From Phascolomyces articulosus (taxonomy: Eukaryota; Mucoromycota; Mucoromycetes; Mucorales; Lichtheimiaceae): a stretch of DNA of 64,000 bases. A program made the position numbers and the translations under genes. Below, in pieces: positions 25,980-37,987 of this stretch. Within the stretch, counting starts at the first letter, position 1, and every line of letters begins with the position of its first letter. The DNA lies in contig JAIXMP010000029.1 of the NCBI GenBank assembly GCA_025677815.1, positions 372,001-436,000 of the forward strand, given 5' to 3'. The notes under the pieces are model-generated. The model saw only the letters and a list, made by a program, of their open reading frames with translations. It was not told the origin of the DNA and made no database searches.

Positions 25980-26752
25980 TACATATACGTTGAAATATGG
26001 CATGATGTTTCCATCAATTGTACAATGGGGAATTTCATATCACAAATATCTTTCTCTTTTGATGTTTCCAAAGATTCAATGAAGCCGTTCAGATGGCACT
26101 TCGTTGCCAATACTAACTTCAGTTTGTCGTTACAGTACTACTTGGTTGTTGTAGCGGATGTTTTGGCAGCTTCCCCTGTCATTGCGTCAAATGCCGAACC
26201 ACCCTGCGTCGAAACAATTTTGAGATCAAGCTTTAGGTTCAAACCGGCAATCTTGCACGCAGATGATATTGAATCACCCCACTGGATGAACAGCCTATCA
26301 TTATATCCAGAATATTCCTTAAATATGAATGACCACGTCTTGATGATCAAAGAGAGTTCCGTACATTCTTTAAGATATTTGTTTGACAGAGTGTGGCTTT
26401 TATGAATGACATGTTCGAATATTCTAAGGTATATGTTTTTTAATGATCGAATGTTGTTGTTGTCGACTGCGATTTTTTCCACCATTTGTAGTACATTTTT
26501 CATATCCTTGATTGTTCTTGCCGTACTAAAATCTCGTGACACATTTTTGAATGAAATTAACTCGGTTTCTTGAATAGCATTATGATATTTCGAGACATAT
26601 TCTTTGACTGATGGTGAAGGATCTTCCAACTGTCCATTTTTTTCATCAGTATCTACAATGCAATTTTTTGCCAGCCTACAACAAGGAAATATGAACCTGT
26701 TTGTAGCTGAATCAAGAGCCGCTACAGTACCACACCATCCCTTTAGAACCAT
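25980..26752 (-). pseudogene. Decayed gene of unknown family (nonsense-interrupted)
   Basis: A 204-codon frame runs from an ATG at 26750-26752 (MVLKGWCGTVAALDSATNRF) to a TAG at 26138-26140. It contains YVSKYHNAIQETELISFKNV and KECTELSLIIKTWSFIFKEY, and IQWGDSISSACKIAGLNLKL. The same frame continues past the TAG with YCNDKLKLVLATKCHLNGFI and KFPIVQLMETSCHISTYM, which looks like continuing protein, before losing coherence near 25980. A TATA-like tract lies about 20-30 bp upstream of the ATG. I recall similar sequence blocks as a multicopy family in Mucorales genomes but cannot verify that here, and no function is known. The gene is probably inactive, or encodes a truncated 204-residue protein. 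Confidence 0.55.
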
Positions 26753-28571
26753 AAGGGAGGTGGAGAGTGGGAGTATAAATATACTGCAACATATTTTGTG
26801 TGTATGTGAAAGGGAGGTGAGATATAAAACGATGGATGTATAGTTAGATGGATAATAACGTTAGTGTTGGTACGAAATATTTTTTATGTTCAAAATGATG
26901 GTCGCTCGATTTCACCAGGATTTCATTCTTATTTTTTTTTTGACATGCCAGACCCTCGCTTTGGTTGATATATAATGCCTTGAAAGAAGAGTAAATGAAT
27001 GGCGAATCTTGTATGTTTCTTTCGTAAATGAATGATCATCCTTGAAATTTTTGCTTTCATGCTGATAATAGACACGATTTTACCATGGTATTCTTGATTT
27101 TGTTGTGATAATGTAAGCTTTTTTTTTTTTTGCTTGACTCTTCAGTGATATTATTCATGATTTTACTACAGCAAATAACAACAAAATAACCATCGACTTT
27201 ACTTCTTCTGGACTTGTCTTTTCTTGGATGGAAAAAAAAAAATCAACTTGAAGCAAGAAATACAAGGGGCTCAAACAATTAATGCCAAGATTCACATAAT
27301 CCTACTGTTTATCTACTCACTGATGTATTTATATTCAACCCAAGGAAATGAAGAAGAAGCATGTCAGTGTTTGCCAATGGTTATGAACAACATTCACCGG
27401 CATTAACTCCATTATCACCCAACAATACAGACAATCCACAGCAGCAAAATCAACCCCTCTTCAGTATGATTGCAAAACTAAGAAAATTTTCATAGAAATT
27501 ACTTGATCACTTATCGATTTTATGCACTATTTTCCAAATGAAATTACGTTTATACCATTGACAAGTATAACGTGGATGGAGACTTTTGAAACTTTACGTG
27601 AATGCATCAACGTCAGTCATCCTTGGTGCAACACAATAAAACACTATTTGCATCTGCGGAATGATGCTTATATTCAAACTACTCATGCAAATTATCCGTG
27701 TTGTCAAACAATGCTACTTTATTTAAAAAGTTCGATTTATGAAACCTATTTGACCCATAACACAATATGGAGTACAAAAATCGGTCGCGGGGAAGACGGA
27801 ACAAGGACAATAAAAGATCATACATTACTATAATGCCATACAGTACTATTGTAGTAATAGAAAAAAAGAGGTACATTATATTTTCACTGGTTGATCTGAT
27901 AATATTCTCCAAATGAAAATATATCGATCGTGATATTAAGTAACTGTAGTGTCAGGATATTCGTTTTTACACAATATGCGGGAGGATGTATTCACAACGC
28001 AAGCCCCCTTCGACATGACACTGTATGCAACAAAACCAAAGAAAATTTTGAGTCATAAGTAGACATTTCTCTCCGCAAAAGGAAGGGGCTAAGTAAAGAG
28101 ATTTACATGAAAGATCAAACTAAATTTGAGCTTTATATACACTAATATGTAGTTAGTAGTCGTATATATTTTCCAATTCGTAACATCTATATCAATTAGG
28201 AGTAATTATTCTCTTTATTTTTGCATAAAATATATAGCCATGTCGTGTCTCTAGAAAATTTCTAATGGGTATTTAATACCAAAAAACAAAAGGCAGAAGA
28301 AAATGTACGAAAAAAAAAGTTGTCATGTTCATAAGCAGATAAAACATTATCAGATGAAAAAGTTACTATTTTGGGAAACTAAATACCCTTCTTTAGCAAA
28401 ATTTGCTAAGGAGGAAGAAATACAAAAAAAGTTTGATTTTCGTCTGACTCACACGAAAATGAGCAGATACCTGTAATGATAGTAAGAAAAGCTGACAAGT
28501 TTTCTGTAATTTTATATAAATATGGATTATATTCCCAATTCGGTACCTATTAAAAAAATTATTCTATAACG
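26753..28571. other. Intergenic region with possible coding remnants and the monooxygenase promoter
   Basis: A short protein-like frame at 27361-27495 (plus; MSVFANGYEQHSPALTPLSP, then Gln/Asn/Pro-rich) and another at about 27522-27833 (plus) could be exons or decayed pieces of one gene, but neither has a recognised motif or a convincing splice. The right end holds the promoter of the monooxygenase gene. Confidence 0.3.
28513..28520 (+). promoter_or_regulatory. Putative TATA box of the FAD monooxygenase gene
   Basis: TATATAAA lies 52 bp upstream of the ATG at 28572. The spacing is compatible with a short leader. No other promoter element was identified. Confidence 0.4.
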
Positions 28572-31062
28572 ATGACAAGTGATATTAAAAAAGTCGATGT
28601 TTTGATTTCAGGTGGTGGGCCTGTTGGTTTATATTTTGCATTAAGGGTAAATATCACTTTTTTACATCACTCCTTTGAACTATTTATCAACAAGAAATAT
28701 CTTGATCTATTTTTGCTATAGATGAAAGTGAATGGTCATACATTCCGTATTGTGGATATTAAAGACGAGGCTACCAATGAAACAAGAGCCACATCATTTA
28801 GTGCAAGAACCATGGAAGTGCTTCAAAATCAAAAACTCGCCCATTACATCTTGCAGGAGTCTCAAGTATTACAAGGCACTCAAATATTTGCAAATGGAAA
28901 ATTTGTAAGTCAACAACGTGATTATTAATATATAAAACATGAAGCAAAAAGTATTTATTGATAATAATTTGGATATCACAGCGCGGTCAAGTGAATATGG
29001 ATGGTGATACTAGTTTTCAACAAATTACAAGCATTGCGCAAAGAGAGACTGAAAAAATATTTGCTCGATTACTTGGAGAAGAAAATATCGATCGACATAC
29101 CGAACTTGTTTCGTATCAGCAGCACGATGGAGGTATCGAGGCAACCGTCAAGGATTTACATACTGGAAAGAACGAAACAATTCATGCTCGATATATTGTG
29201 GGTGCTGATGGAACACATTCTGCAGTACGTAAATTGGCGGATGATTGGACATTTGAAGGATATTCCTTGAGTACACGTTTTGCTATTGGTGATGTTGCAA
29301 TTGAAGGGAAAGATGCTCATCAAATACCACGCACACGAGGAACGATCTTTATTAATGGCTCTGGTAATTTTTTTTAAAAATTTCCACGCGCGTTTGATTA
29401 TCTTGCAAAAATTAATATCTGAACTTTATTTTACAGGCATTGGTGGTTTTATTCCTATAGAAGAGGAAATGAAGGACGGAAACTTTTTTTATCGATTCCT
29501 GTGTACACTGAGTCGATATGAATTGGATGCGAATTCTACTGGGGACCCTACTCATGGAATCGACCATAACGATAAAAGTGTAACCGTTGAACAAGTACAA
29601 ACTTTGATGAATGATGGAATGCATCCATTAGACCTTAAAATCAAGGCAACCCGTCATCTTTCTATCTTTCGTATTAATAGTCGTAAAGCAAATGGTTTCC
29701 GTCGTAACAGAGCATTCTTAATAGGAGGTAGGGCAAATTTATATGCGGATTGTAAATATAAAACTGGCAATAATCATACAACAGTATATTGACTACTTTA
29801 TATGTTAATAAAAAAAACCATCTAGACGCAGCACATTGTCATTCTCCTTTTGGTGGCCAAGGACTTAATCTTGGTATTCAAGATGGTAAGAAAAAAAAAG
29901 AAAATATAAAGACACACTCCTCTTTGGTATAACAAGTTTTATAATTCTAATACGGATTATTTTTTTTCTCTAGCTGATAATCTTTCTTGGAAGCTCTCGA
30001 TGGTACTAAATGGCTATTCATCAGATCCAGAGAGGTTGCTAAACTCGTATACAGTTGAGGTAATACATCCTTAACATTATTCTTTTTGCAAGAAAGACAT
30101 AACTAACACACTTTTGTTTTGTTATAGCGCGAGCCACTCGTTGATGCAACAATGAAAGGCACTGGCTCGGGCACTAAAACAAGTGTTATGTTTAGTAGTC
30201 TCATAGGTATTTTGTAGAATTTTTTCTACCTCTTGCTAATCAAACTTTCTAATCAATTTTAAATTAACTCTAACGCATACCATTTTGATGAAATAGCATT
30301 TATTTCTCCAATTTTATTATCGTTTGATTTTATCATGAGACCCGTTGTAACATCGACCATGCAAGTATGTACATAAATATAAAAACTTCAAAATATAAGT
30401 TTATAAGGTGATAGTATTTACTAACAAACCCCAATTTAATATTTTTTTATATTCAGCTCAACACCAGAATACCAAGCGAATCAACTCTTCTTTTTCAAAA
30501 GCCAACCAAGAATAGCGATGGTCTTATAGCTCCAGGTGACTTTATGCGTGAAACAGTGTCTCTTCGTAAACGAATTATCGATGATCAAATTCTTGAACGT
30601 AAAACACTCCACGATATACTTCAAAATGAAACATCCCAATACACCGTCCTTTGGATATCGACACGTCCCAGCAGCGATCCCCCATGTGAATGGACAAGAG
30701 ATTTTTGGAATAAATACCACGATAGTCGATATGTATCCTCTTCTTCTTCTACCGTGGTTCGACCCATGATCATTGAATCATCAGTGCATACAACACAATG
30801 CAAAGTACCATCCTATGTTGATCTTTCCAGTACCAACAACAAGAAGGGGAACGTGAAACAAATGTTTTGGGCAGAAGAACAATGGAATGTTCAAAATTCA
30901 TTGACAAAACGAATTGGTTTGGATAAACATGTGGGTACAAAACCAGAAACACCGGCTGCTATTATCATTGTAAGACCCGATTTGTATGTTGCTTACAGTA
31001 ATTTAGTGAAATCTCCTGCTGACATTGATAATGCATTTGAATTTCTTGCTTCTTATTTTTAA
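28572..31062 (+). CDS. FAD-dependent aromatic monooxygenase (phenol hydroxylase/PheA-TfdB-like)
   Basis: Nine exons (28572-28646, 28722-28904, 28982-29363, 29437-29727, 29826-29885, 29974-30059, 30128-30206, 30297-30364, 30457-31062) join to 523 residues. The FAD-binding signatures are complete: GGGPVGLYFALR at the N-terminus (GxGxxG type), YIVGADGTHSAVRK, and GDAAHCHSPFGGQGLNLGIQ followed by DADNLSWKL. The C-terminal 200 residues include QYTVLWISTRPSSDPP and end in a thioredoxin-like segment (AAIIIVRPDLYVAYSN), as in phenol 2-monooxygenase relatives. The enzyme should hydroxylate an aromatic or polyketide-like substrate with NAD(P)H and oxygen; the substrate cannot be predicted. Introns are short (67-98 bp). 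The gene is tail-to-tail with an NmrA-like oxidoreductase 445 bp away. Splice junctions were chosen because each restores a conserved motif. Confidence 0.9.
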
Positions 31063-31507
31063 CAAACAAAAAGAAAATGGGATTATAAAATACATAAAGC
31101 TGGAACTTGACTAGCTACATTTACTCTAGTGTTGTATATAAAAAATAGGGTCTTATTTATATATTTTTTGTTATTATTTACATTTATACAAATTTTCATG
31201 CGATTTTTATATTATGCCTCTCTATGATCATTTTTTTTCTTTTTTTTTTGTTAGGAAATAAGATATATTACTACACAATTTATGCAAATATAAAACTATT
31301 CTTTTGAAATATAAAAACTCGTTATTTGACTTTATATAAATATGAAGTATTTATGCACACAATATAAGGTATCAAAGGTAGTAACACCTTTCTTTTTTAT
31401 TATATATAAAAAAATGGTAGTAGTACAAGATATAAATTGGTTGTTGTTACAAAATATTTACTATATTTAAATAGTGGACGCTGGTCCCGCGAATTATCAT
31501 GCAAACC

Positions 31508-32371
31508 CTAAAGGAATGCCTGTTTATTTTTGGCAACCCAAGCCTCGAATGATTCAGGTTCTCGACGAAGTAAGATGGGTAGTCCTCGATACACAGGATT
31601 GGAGCGCTGGAAAGTAGCCACATAATATGCGACGTCATGATTCTTGAAGCTCTTCATATAAAGATCATATAACTCAAGCACTGGAATTTTCTTGTACTGA
31701 ATAGGTCGACCCAAGGCAGCCGTGAGAATTTCGGCACGTCGAGTGGGTGTAATAAGATCACCAATGAGTTCATAAGCTGCATCCCCATGTTTTTCAACAG
31801 GTTCGATGAGAATATTGGCAGATACTTCGGCAATATCTTGAGGGCTAATCCATTCTTGAAGTTCTTGAGGATCAGCTGCACCGAGAACAGTGTTTTCGTT
31901 CTTGATATAGTCTAACAAGTAAAGCGCTCCGGACATGAAATTGGTAGGACGAATAGCAACATAACCACCACGGTTGGGGATATCATAGATCCATTGTTCT
32001 GATTTTTCATGGGGATTATGGATAAGTGGATAACTTCGCCATGGGACGCGGATTGCGGAAAGATCAACAATTTGTTTGACACCAGCAGCATAGGCAATTT
32101 CAGCAATGGATGCTTTGACCTTGACATCATTGGCGTTATTGGGAGCACTCATTACGAGTAAAAACAAACGGTCATGGCCAACAATACCAGTTTTAAGAGG
32201 AGTCAGGTCCTGGAAATCACCTTGGATGACGGAAACGTTAGGGTGCTTGAATACTTTTTCAGGAGAACGGGCATAGACGGTGACTTGAACATCGCGCTTG
32301 ACTAGTTCTTCAACAAGAATGGATCCAACTTTACCAGTGGCTCCAGTAACAAAAACACGGTTTGAGGTCAT
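31508..32371 (-). CDS. NmrA-like NAD(P)-binding oxidoreductase (atypical SDR)
   Basis: A single-exon gene of 287 residues. The N-terminus MTSNRVFVTGATGKVGSILV carries the Rossmann motif TGATGKVG (9-16) of atypical short-chain dehydrogenases. RSPEK (35-39) is at the usual NADP-discriminating position, and the middle region has IRPTNFMSGALYLLDYI and EWISPQDIAEVSANIL, typical of NmrA-like/azoreductase-type proteins. These range from redox enzymes to NADP-sensing regulators. There is no YxxxK catalytic pair in the classical position, in keeping with the NmrA group. Codon use is good throughout and there is no intron, unlike most neighbours. The ATG at 32369-32371 follows a run of A residues on the sense strand. 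It is convergent with the FAD monooxygenase, so the two may or may not be functionally linked. Confidence 0.9.
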   Translation of the reverse strand: MTSNRVFVTGATGKVGSILVEELVKRDVQVTVYARSPEKVFKHPNVSVIQGDFQDLTPLKTGIVGHDRLFLLVMSAPNNANDVKVKASIAEIAYAAGVKQIVDLSAIRVPWRSYPLIHNPHEKSEQWIYDIPNRGGYVAIRPTNFMSGALYLLDYIKNENTVLGAADPQELQEWISPQDIAEVSANILIEPVEKHGDAAYELIGDLITPTRRAEILTAALGRPIQYKKIPVLELYDLYMKSFKNHDVAYYVATFQRSNPVYRGLPILLRREPESFEAWVAKNKQAFL

Positions 32372-33573
32372 TTTTTTTTTAGTTTGGTTATATCGTTTGT
32401 AAAGATTGATTAAATTGATAAAGAGAAAGAAAGCAGTGTGTGAAATATTTTTTTTTCAGAAAACAGCTCTTTTATGCAAATTGCTGGAAACCCTAATTTC
32501 TGACATGATGTATGGCATCAAATAACCAAGCTTCCATCATGCTCAAATACAGTAATTATTAATAATCAATGGCAATCCATAAATCATCTGCGATAGTAAT
32601 TTATAATCAATGGTAGTAATTAATAATCAGTTTCTGCTGATCCCTCTTTCTGTCTAAAAGAAATAAAGTTCCGGTACAATAATACTGTAAACAGTGGTAA
32701 GACATGAAATACAGCAGAAATTGATGCTATTAATAATGGTTGATTGCGCCACCTCACACAGCAGCAAACTGCTTAGTTATGTAGAATTGTTCTATTTCTT
32801 GAAAAGACAAAATGAGATTCATCACATAATATAGGATACACGCTATAGTGTACCCTTTTCACAAGTGGCTCAACCCTACTGTTCATATGTAAATGACATT
32901 ATAGTTCGAAAAATATATTCAGAATAACATATCATCTTTATTAATAGCCTTTCACTTTTAAAAAGACTAACACTGATACTATTCTCTTTGAACCATCATT
33001 TTATTAGCAAAATGGCATGGTTTACTATCCAATGATATAAAGTGCCTAGTTATAAAAGAAGTGCTCGATGGGTTCATTCACATTGTAATACATAACTTGT
33101 TTCCGCATACATATGATGAAACTTATTTATAGATGGTATAAAAGAAATATACCTGATGATGTGCTCGAGAGTTGAGTAGTTATGCCCTCCAAAAAACTAC
33201 ATTTTTTTCATGGATCACACAGGATAATTATGGGTTTATTATATGACGTTATCTTATAAAAGAATCGATTGGATATGACGAAAAGATAAAAAGCTATCGA
33301 TTATCATTGTCTAGATTTATTTACCAGATATATAAATAATTAAAAAGGGTTTACTATTAAGAACTTTATTATTATTATTATTATTATTAGTATTACTGAA
33401 AAAAGAGGCAGAAAAAATCAAATTATAAAAGCAAACAAACAAAGAATGCAAATGTGATGTGTGAATTGTTAGTGATTGAAAATTAATGTAAGTAACATGT
33501 AGGAAATATATTATGTAGGGATAAAAAGGCATTAGTATGTGGGGGGTGATTATGTGTGTGTGTAGTAATTATT
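32372..33573. other. Intergenic region, no gene seen
   Basis: It contains the promoter side of the NmrA-like gene on the left and the 3' flank of the Sel1-repeat gene on the right, with a (TTA)n microsatellite at about 33366-33389. Some short near-repeats of TAATTAATAATCA occur around 32553-32630. No coding sequence is recognised. Confidence 0.5.
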
Positions 33574-36146
33574 TTACGCGGCCGGCGCACTATGTCCATT
33601 AATAAATCCTGAGCATAAAAGAACATCATCATTCATACTCAACGGTGAAGATCCTGGTGATAAACAGACTTGGAACAACAACCGTCGTAATCGTTCATGT
33701 GAATTACGGCACCCAGCTATATATTTTATTTGATATTCAAAATAAAATAATAAAAAATTAAAAGCTGTTTTCCTATCTCATTTTCTTTAAATGTATACCT
33801 CTGAAGGATCTACTCACCTAAAGCTGCACGTTCAAACCAAACACTTGCTTGATGTAAGTCAACGGCACAGCCGAGACCTCGTTCATAGCAATTACCCAAA
33901 TGGTAGGCTGCAGATACATGCTTTTGTTCCGCCGCGCGCTTGAACAACTCAAATGCTCCCTCTAAATCTTTTTGAATGCCAGTACCATTTTGCATATGCA
34001 TGCCAAGTTTATCCATTGCTCGTGCGTGGTTCTGCACTGCAGCTTGTTGATACCAATGAACTGCCTTGACGCTATCTTTTTCCAGACCAATACCATTGGC
34101 ATAACCTATATTATATAAATGGGTGAGTAATACGTTACTTCTTTTTAAAGAAAATCATAATAGAACGATGAAGAGTATAACAACTTACAGAAACCAAGGT
34201 TGCATTGAGCCCATGGATTACTCTGACGTGCTGATTTAAGATACCAGTGGACAGCACGTTGTGGATCTTTTTTAACACCAAGACCTTCTTCATAACAAAA
34301 ACCAAGAGAGTTTTGTGCAAGTGCATTGCCTTGTTCAGCAGATCGTCTAAACCATTTGACAGCTTCACGTTCATTTTTGGGTAATCCAATGCCATTTCTA
34401 TAACAATAGCCCAAAGAGAGTTGTGCTGGTGCATGATTCTCTTCAGCACTGAGATAATACCAAAAAACAGCTTCTTGTTCATTGGCTGTAACCCCAATAC
34501 CATTTTGGAAACAGTATCTAATAAAATGATTCCATCGTATACATATATGTGTGTTAGCAAAATAGATTTCTGGCTTCAATGACTTTATTATGAATGAATT
34601 ATCATACCCTAGAGAGTGATAGGCAAAGATGTTTCCTCGTTCTGCTGAACGACGATACCATTTAACAGCTTCTTCTTCATTACGATTAACACCAATTCCA
34701 TTTTGGAAACAGAAACCAAGATTATGTTGTGCTCGAGCATGACCTTGGACGGCCGCTTTACGATACCAATAAACACCTTGAGCATCATCCTTGATTATAC
34801 CGATACCATTTTGGAAGCAATAACTAATGCATGATGAGATGAGAGTGTGTGAGAAAAAAAAAAGGAATAGCGTTGTTGTCGTTTATTGCAAACAATAATT
34901 ATAAAACATGAAATTTACCCGAGATTACATTGAGCCCAAGGATAACCTTGCTCTGCAGAACGTTTATACCACATGGCAGCTTGTTGAAGGTCTTGTTCCA
35001 AACCAATGCCATCTTCATAACAATATCTATCATAAATAAGAACAGCATGTGGTAGATCACACCATTTTAGTTAGATTAGCATGAAATAAATAATAGATCA
35101 TCTGATGAATAAGATGTATTACCCGAGTGAATTTTGAGCAAAAGCATTGCCTTGTTCCGCAGAGATACGATACCATTTGACCGCTTCTTTTACATCTTTC
35201 TCAACACCAATACCATCTTCATAACAGTATCTATAAATATCATTATCATTATTTAGGGATTAAAAACAATAATAATAAAAATCATCTCGGATCATACAAT
35301 CCATTGCTTCCGAACCAAGCATTGGATGAAACATGGCGATCTTATTCTTCTGGTCTATTTACCCAACATTATAGATAGCAACAGTTTCGCCTTGTGTAGC
35401 TGCAAGACGATACCATTTCATAGCTTCTACTTCATCTTTGGCAACGCCAAAACCTTCACCATAGCAATAACCTAGTATTCCTTGGCCCCGGGCGTTACCT
35501 TGATCTGCACTAGCCTTGTACCACCGAAAAGCGGCATGTTCATCCTTTGGCATACCAATGCCGTCATGATAGCAGCTGTTGTTCAAATTTAATCAGTTTT
35601 TTTTTACTGCCAAAAAAAACCTTTCTTTGCTGAACCCCACCCCACCCCCAATATTACCCCTTAGGATATAGCCTGTTGTTGTAATAAATATAAGAAAAGA
35701 ATAACCTACACGCCAAGAGCATATTGAGCAGCAGCATTGTTATCTAATGTAGCAGCTTCTACAATCCATCGCATAGGTTGACGAAGTCGGCGAACACGAT
35801 CCGCCCATTCTTCAGCTTCAGCTCGATCAATTTTGACATTGGGTCGACCATACTTGCGCAAAAAAGCCAATCGAGCCATGGCTAAACCATCTTGATATCG
35901 TTTTGCCGCTTCTAAATAAAGGCGTTCGCTTTCTTTAAAATCCTTATCGACACCAAGACCGAATTCATGACAAAAACCCAGTACACCTAAGGCTTGGGTA
36001 TGACCTAAATTGGCAGCACTTTTATAATAAGTGATAGCAAGACTAGGTTGTTTTTTATGACCTTTACGACCAAATAAAAATTGATTAGCTTGTTTAAATA
36101 AACGTTGCGCTGGTGTTTGATTATCAGTACTATTTGTACTGCTCAT
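33574..36146 (-). CDS. Sel1-like repeat (SLR) protein
   Basis: Eight exons (35710-36146, 35363-35575, 35123-35230, 34919-35026, 34608-34823, 34189-34517, 33818-34105, 33574-33716) give 613 residues. From about residue 145 there are about 12 Sel1 repeats of 36 residues, each with the pattern CYxxGxGVxKDxxxAxxWYxxAAxQGxxxAQxxLG. Sel1 repeats form alpha-alpha superhelices that scaffold protein complexes; fungal examples include chitin-synthase activators of the Skt5/Chs4 type, but no prenylation motif is present here. Exons 3 and 4 are exactly 108 nt (one repeat) and exon 5 exactly 216 nt (two), all bounded by phase-2 introns in the same Gly codon. An upstream in-frame ATG at 36300-36302 would add 52 residues that are basic and free of acidic residues, like a mitochondrial presequence. 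The start chosen here has the better context (A at -3), but the upstream one is the first ATG after a TATA-like stretch near 36415. Confidence 0.9.
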
Positions 36147-37086
36147 TGTTGTTATTGTTGTTATTATTGTTGTTAATGATTGGAAGGAGGATAGTTGTTG
36201 TGTCTTTTGTTGACGTTTTTTGGATGAAAGCTTTTTTGAAAGAAAGAGACGAGTTGAACGATTTAATAAAAAAGAAAAAGGAATAAAAGATGAAGGAGGC
36301 ATGGGCAAGTTTTCTTTTAGAAATAAAAAAAAGAAAAAAAAAAGATAAAAAAAAAAAGGAGACCAAAGAGTAGAGTTACTATAATTACGGTAAGTGTGTG
36401 CGTGTATGTGTCTATATATTATATTGAAGTGGAAGAGAGTTTGAAGAATACTATTATAATATAAAATTGATAAAGAACAATGTGTATAGGTAAAGTGACA
36501 CACACATTGACATATATAAACATAAACACACACATACAGAAACCACATCATCATAATTCAAGGTGGGGCCCGTGTGCTTTTCTATGGGTGGGTGTTTGTG
36601 TGGATCTTTTCCTTCTTTTATTTTTCAATATAACTCAATATAAATAATGGTCTTTACTCTCCAATGACTACCCCCCGGGAATAATCAACATCATTATAAA
36701 TATATATATATACCTCCCTATTCCAACACTTTTATAAAAAAGGTACCAATGGTCTGTTTTTTTGCCATAAAAGGTGTAAAGAAATCAACGTTGTTTCGGT
36801 TTGAGTTAATGAAGAAGTATTGGGATGATTGATATTACAATATATGAAAATAGGCTAAAATTAAACATATAAGAAAGAAGGAAGGAAAGGTGTGTAGACG
36901 TGTGAGTGTGTATCTGTGAGTAATGGCAGGGGGGAACTTTTTGATGGAGGTGATTTGATATATATAAATAATAATAATAATAATAATAGTAATAATACTT
37001 GAACACCCCTTTTTTTGGTATAATCGTTTGGGGAGGAAAAAAAGTCATATATATAAATAATAAATAATGACAGATAAAAAAAATCA
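36147..37086. other. Leader and promoter of the Sel1 gene, microsatellite
   Basis: The first 160 bases may be leader or an N-terminal extension of the Sel1 gene. A TATATTATATT stretch near 36415-36425 could be its TATA region. A (TAA)n microsatellite lies at about 36967-36988. No further gene is seen. Confidence 0.5.
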
Positions 37087-37251
37087 TCATCGAGGCTTAT
37101 GTCGTTTAGGACAATTCCATGTTATATGATTTTCACAACCACAAATTGAACATGTTGTAGCACTGGTCATAGATTCATAATAATTACTTGGTAATGGTTG
37201 TAATAAGGGTGTTGTCTTGTTTACTACTGTTGTTACGACAGGTCTATCCAT
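37087..37251 (-). CDS. Small CCHC zinc-knuckle protein (54 residues)
   Basis: An intronless frame with an ATG at 37249-37251 encodes MDRPVVTTVVNKTTPLLQPL and onwards, ending in a perfect zinc knuckle CX2CX4HX4C (C34, C37, H42, C47; CSICGCENHITWNC) and a basic tail KRHKPR. Zinc knuckles usually bind single-stranded RNA or DNA. The frame is open further upstream but has no other ATG before a stop, so the short protein or a missed upstream exon are both possible. Codon use and the intact motif argue for a real gene. It is not clearly part of a retroelement, since no gag or protease sequence adjoins it. Confidence 0.55.
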   Translation of the reverse strand: MDRPVVTTVVNKTTPLLQPLPSNYYESMTSATTCSICGCENHITWNCPKRHKPR

Positions 37252-37296
37252 GGCTTTTTTTTTGTTTGCTTGATGAGTGGATTGATTAATATTCAA

Positions 37297-37987
37297 TTCA
37301 GGAGGAGAGAGGAGGAGAGAGGTTTATGCAGAGTTAGGATAGGGTAAGTAGGATAATGAAATATTATAAAAAAAATACCTCCCTTTTGAAATATATAGGA
37401 AATTTATAAAAAGAACTAAAATAAGGAGTTTTTTTATATAGGTATATAAATAAATAGAAAAACGTATTATGATTGAATGTATGGAAAGATGATATATTTA
37501 TAGGAGAAAGAACAAGATATACATATGTATAAGATGGAAGGCGAGTGTACGTAAGAAAAAAAAAGGCGTAGTAATATGATGAAGAAGTGAAGAAAAACAA
37601 AAAATCTCATCATCGACTCCATTATATATAACCAAGAGTATATCTTACGTTACTCTCATCAGGAATGGCAAAGTGTTTTTTTTTAATATCTTATCAAGAT
37701 GGTCCTACCCAACAAAGAATACGCAATCCTATTCAATATTTTGGGCACGATGTTTATAACCAAACGCCCTTTTAACAACAACAGCAGCAAAAATACAAAC
37801 ACTCAACTGATAATAAATAGATCCGATAACTCTTTTTTTTTAAAAAAAACTTGTGAAAATGAAACAAAAAGACGAGCGTGAAAATCATTATTATATTTAT
37901 ATAAATTTGGATGAAAAAATTTCTAATAATAAAAAAAGGGTTGGGTGTATATGTGTAGTTTAATTACATATAAAAAAACAAGTGAAT
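37297..37987. other. Intergenic region, no gene seen
   Basis: AT-rich sequence between the zinc-knuckle gene and the 3' end of the methylcrotonyl-CoA carboxylase gene. It has a directly repeated GGAGGAGAGA near 37301-37321 and no recognisable coding sequence. Confidence 0.5.

Noticed and set aside
27522..27833. 103-codon frame (plus)
   Set aside because: Some protein-like character but no family, start or splice partner; kept only as a possible remnant in the intergenic note.
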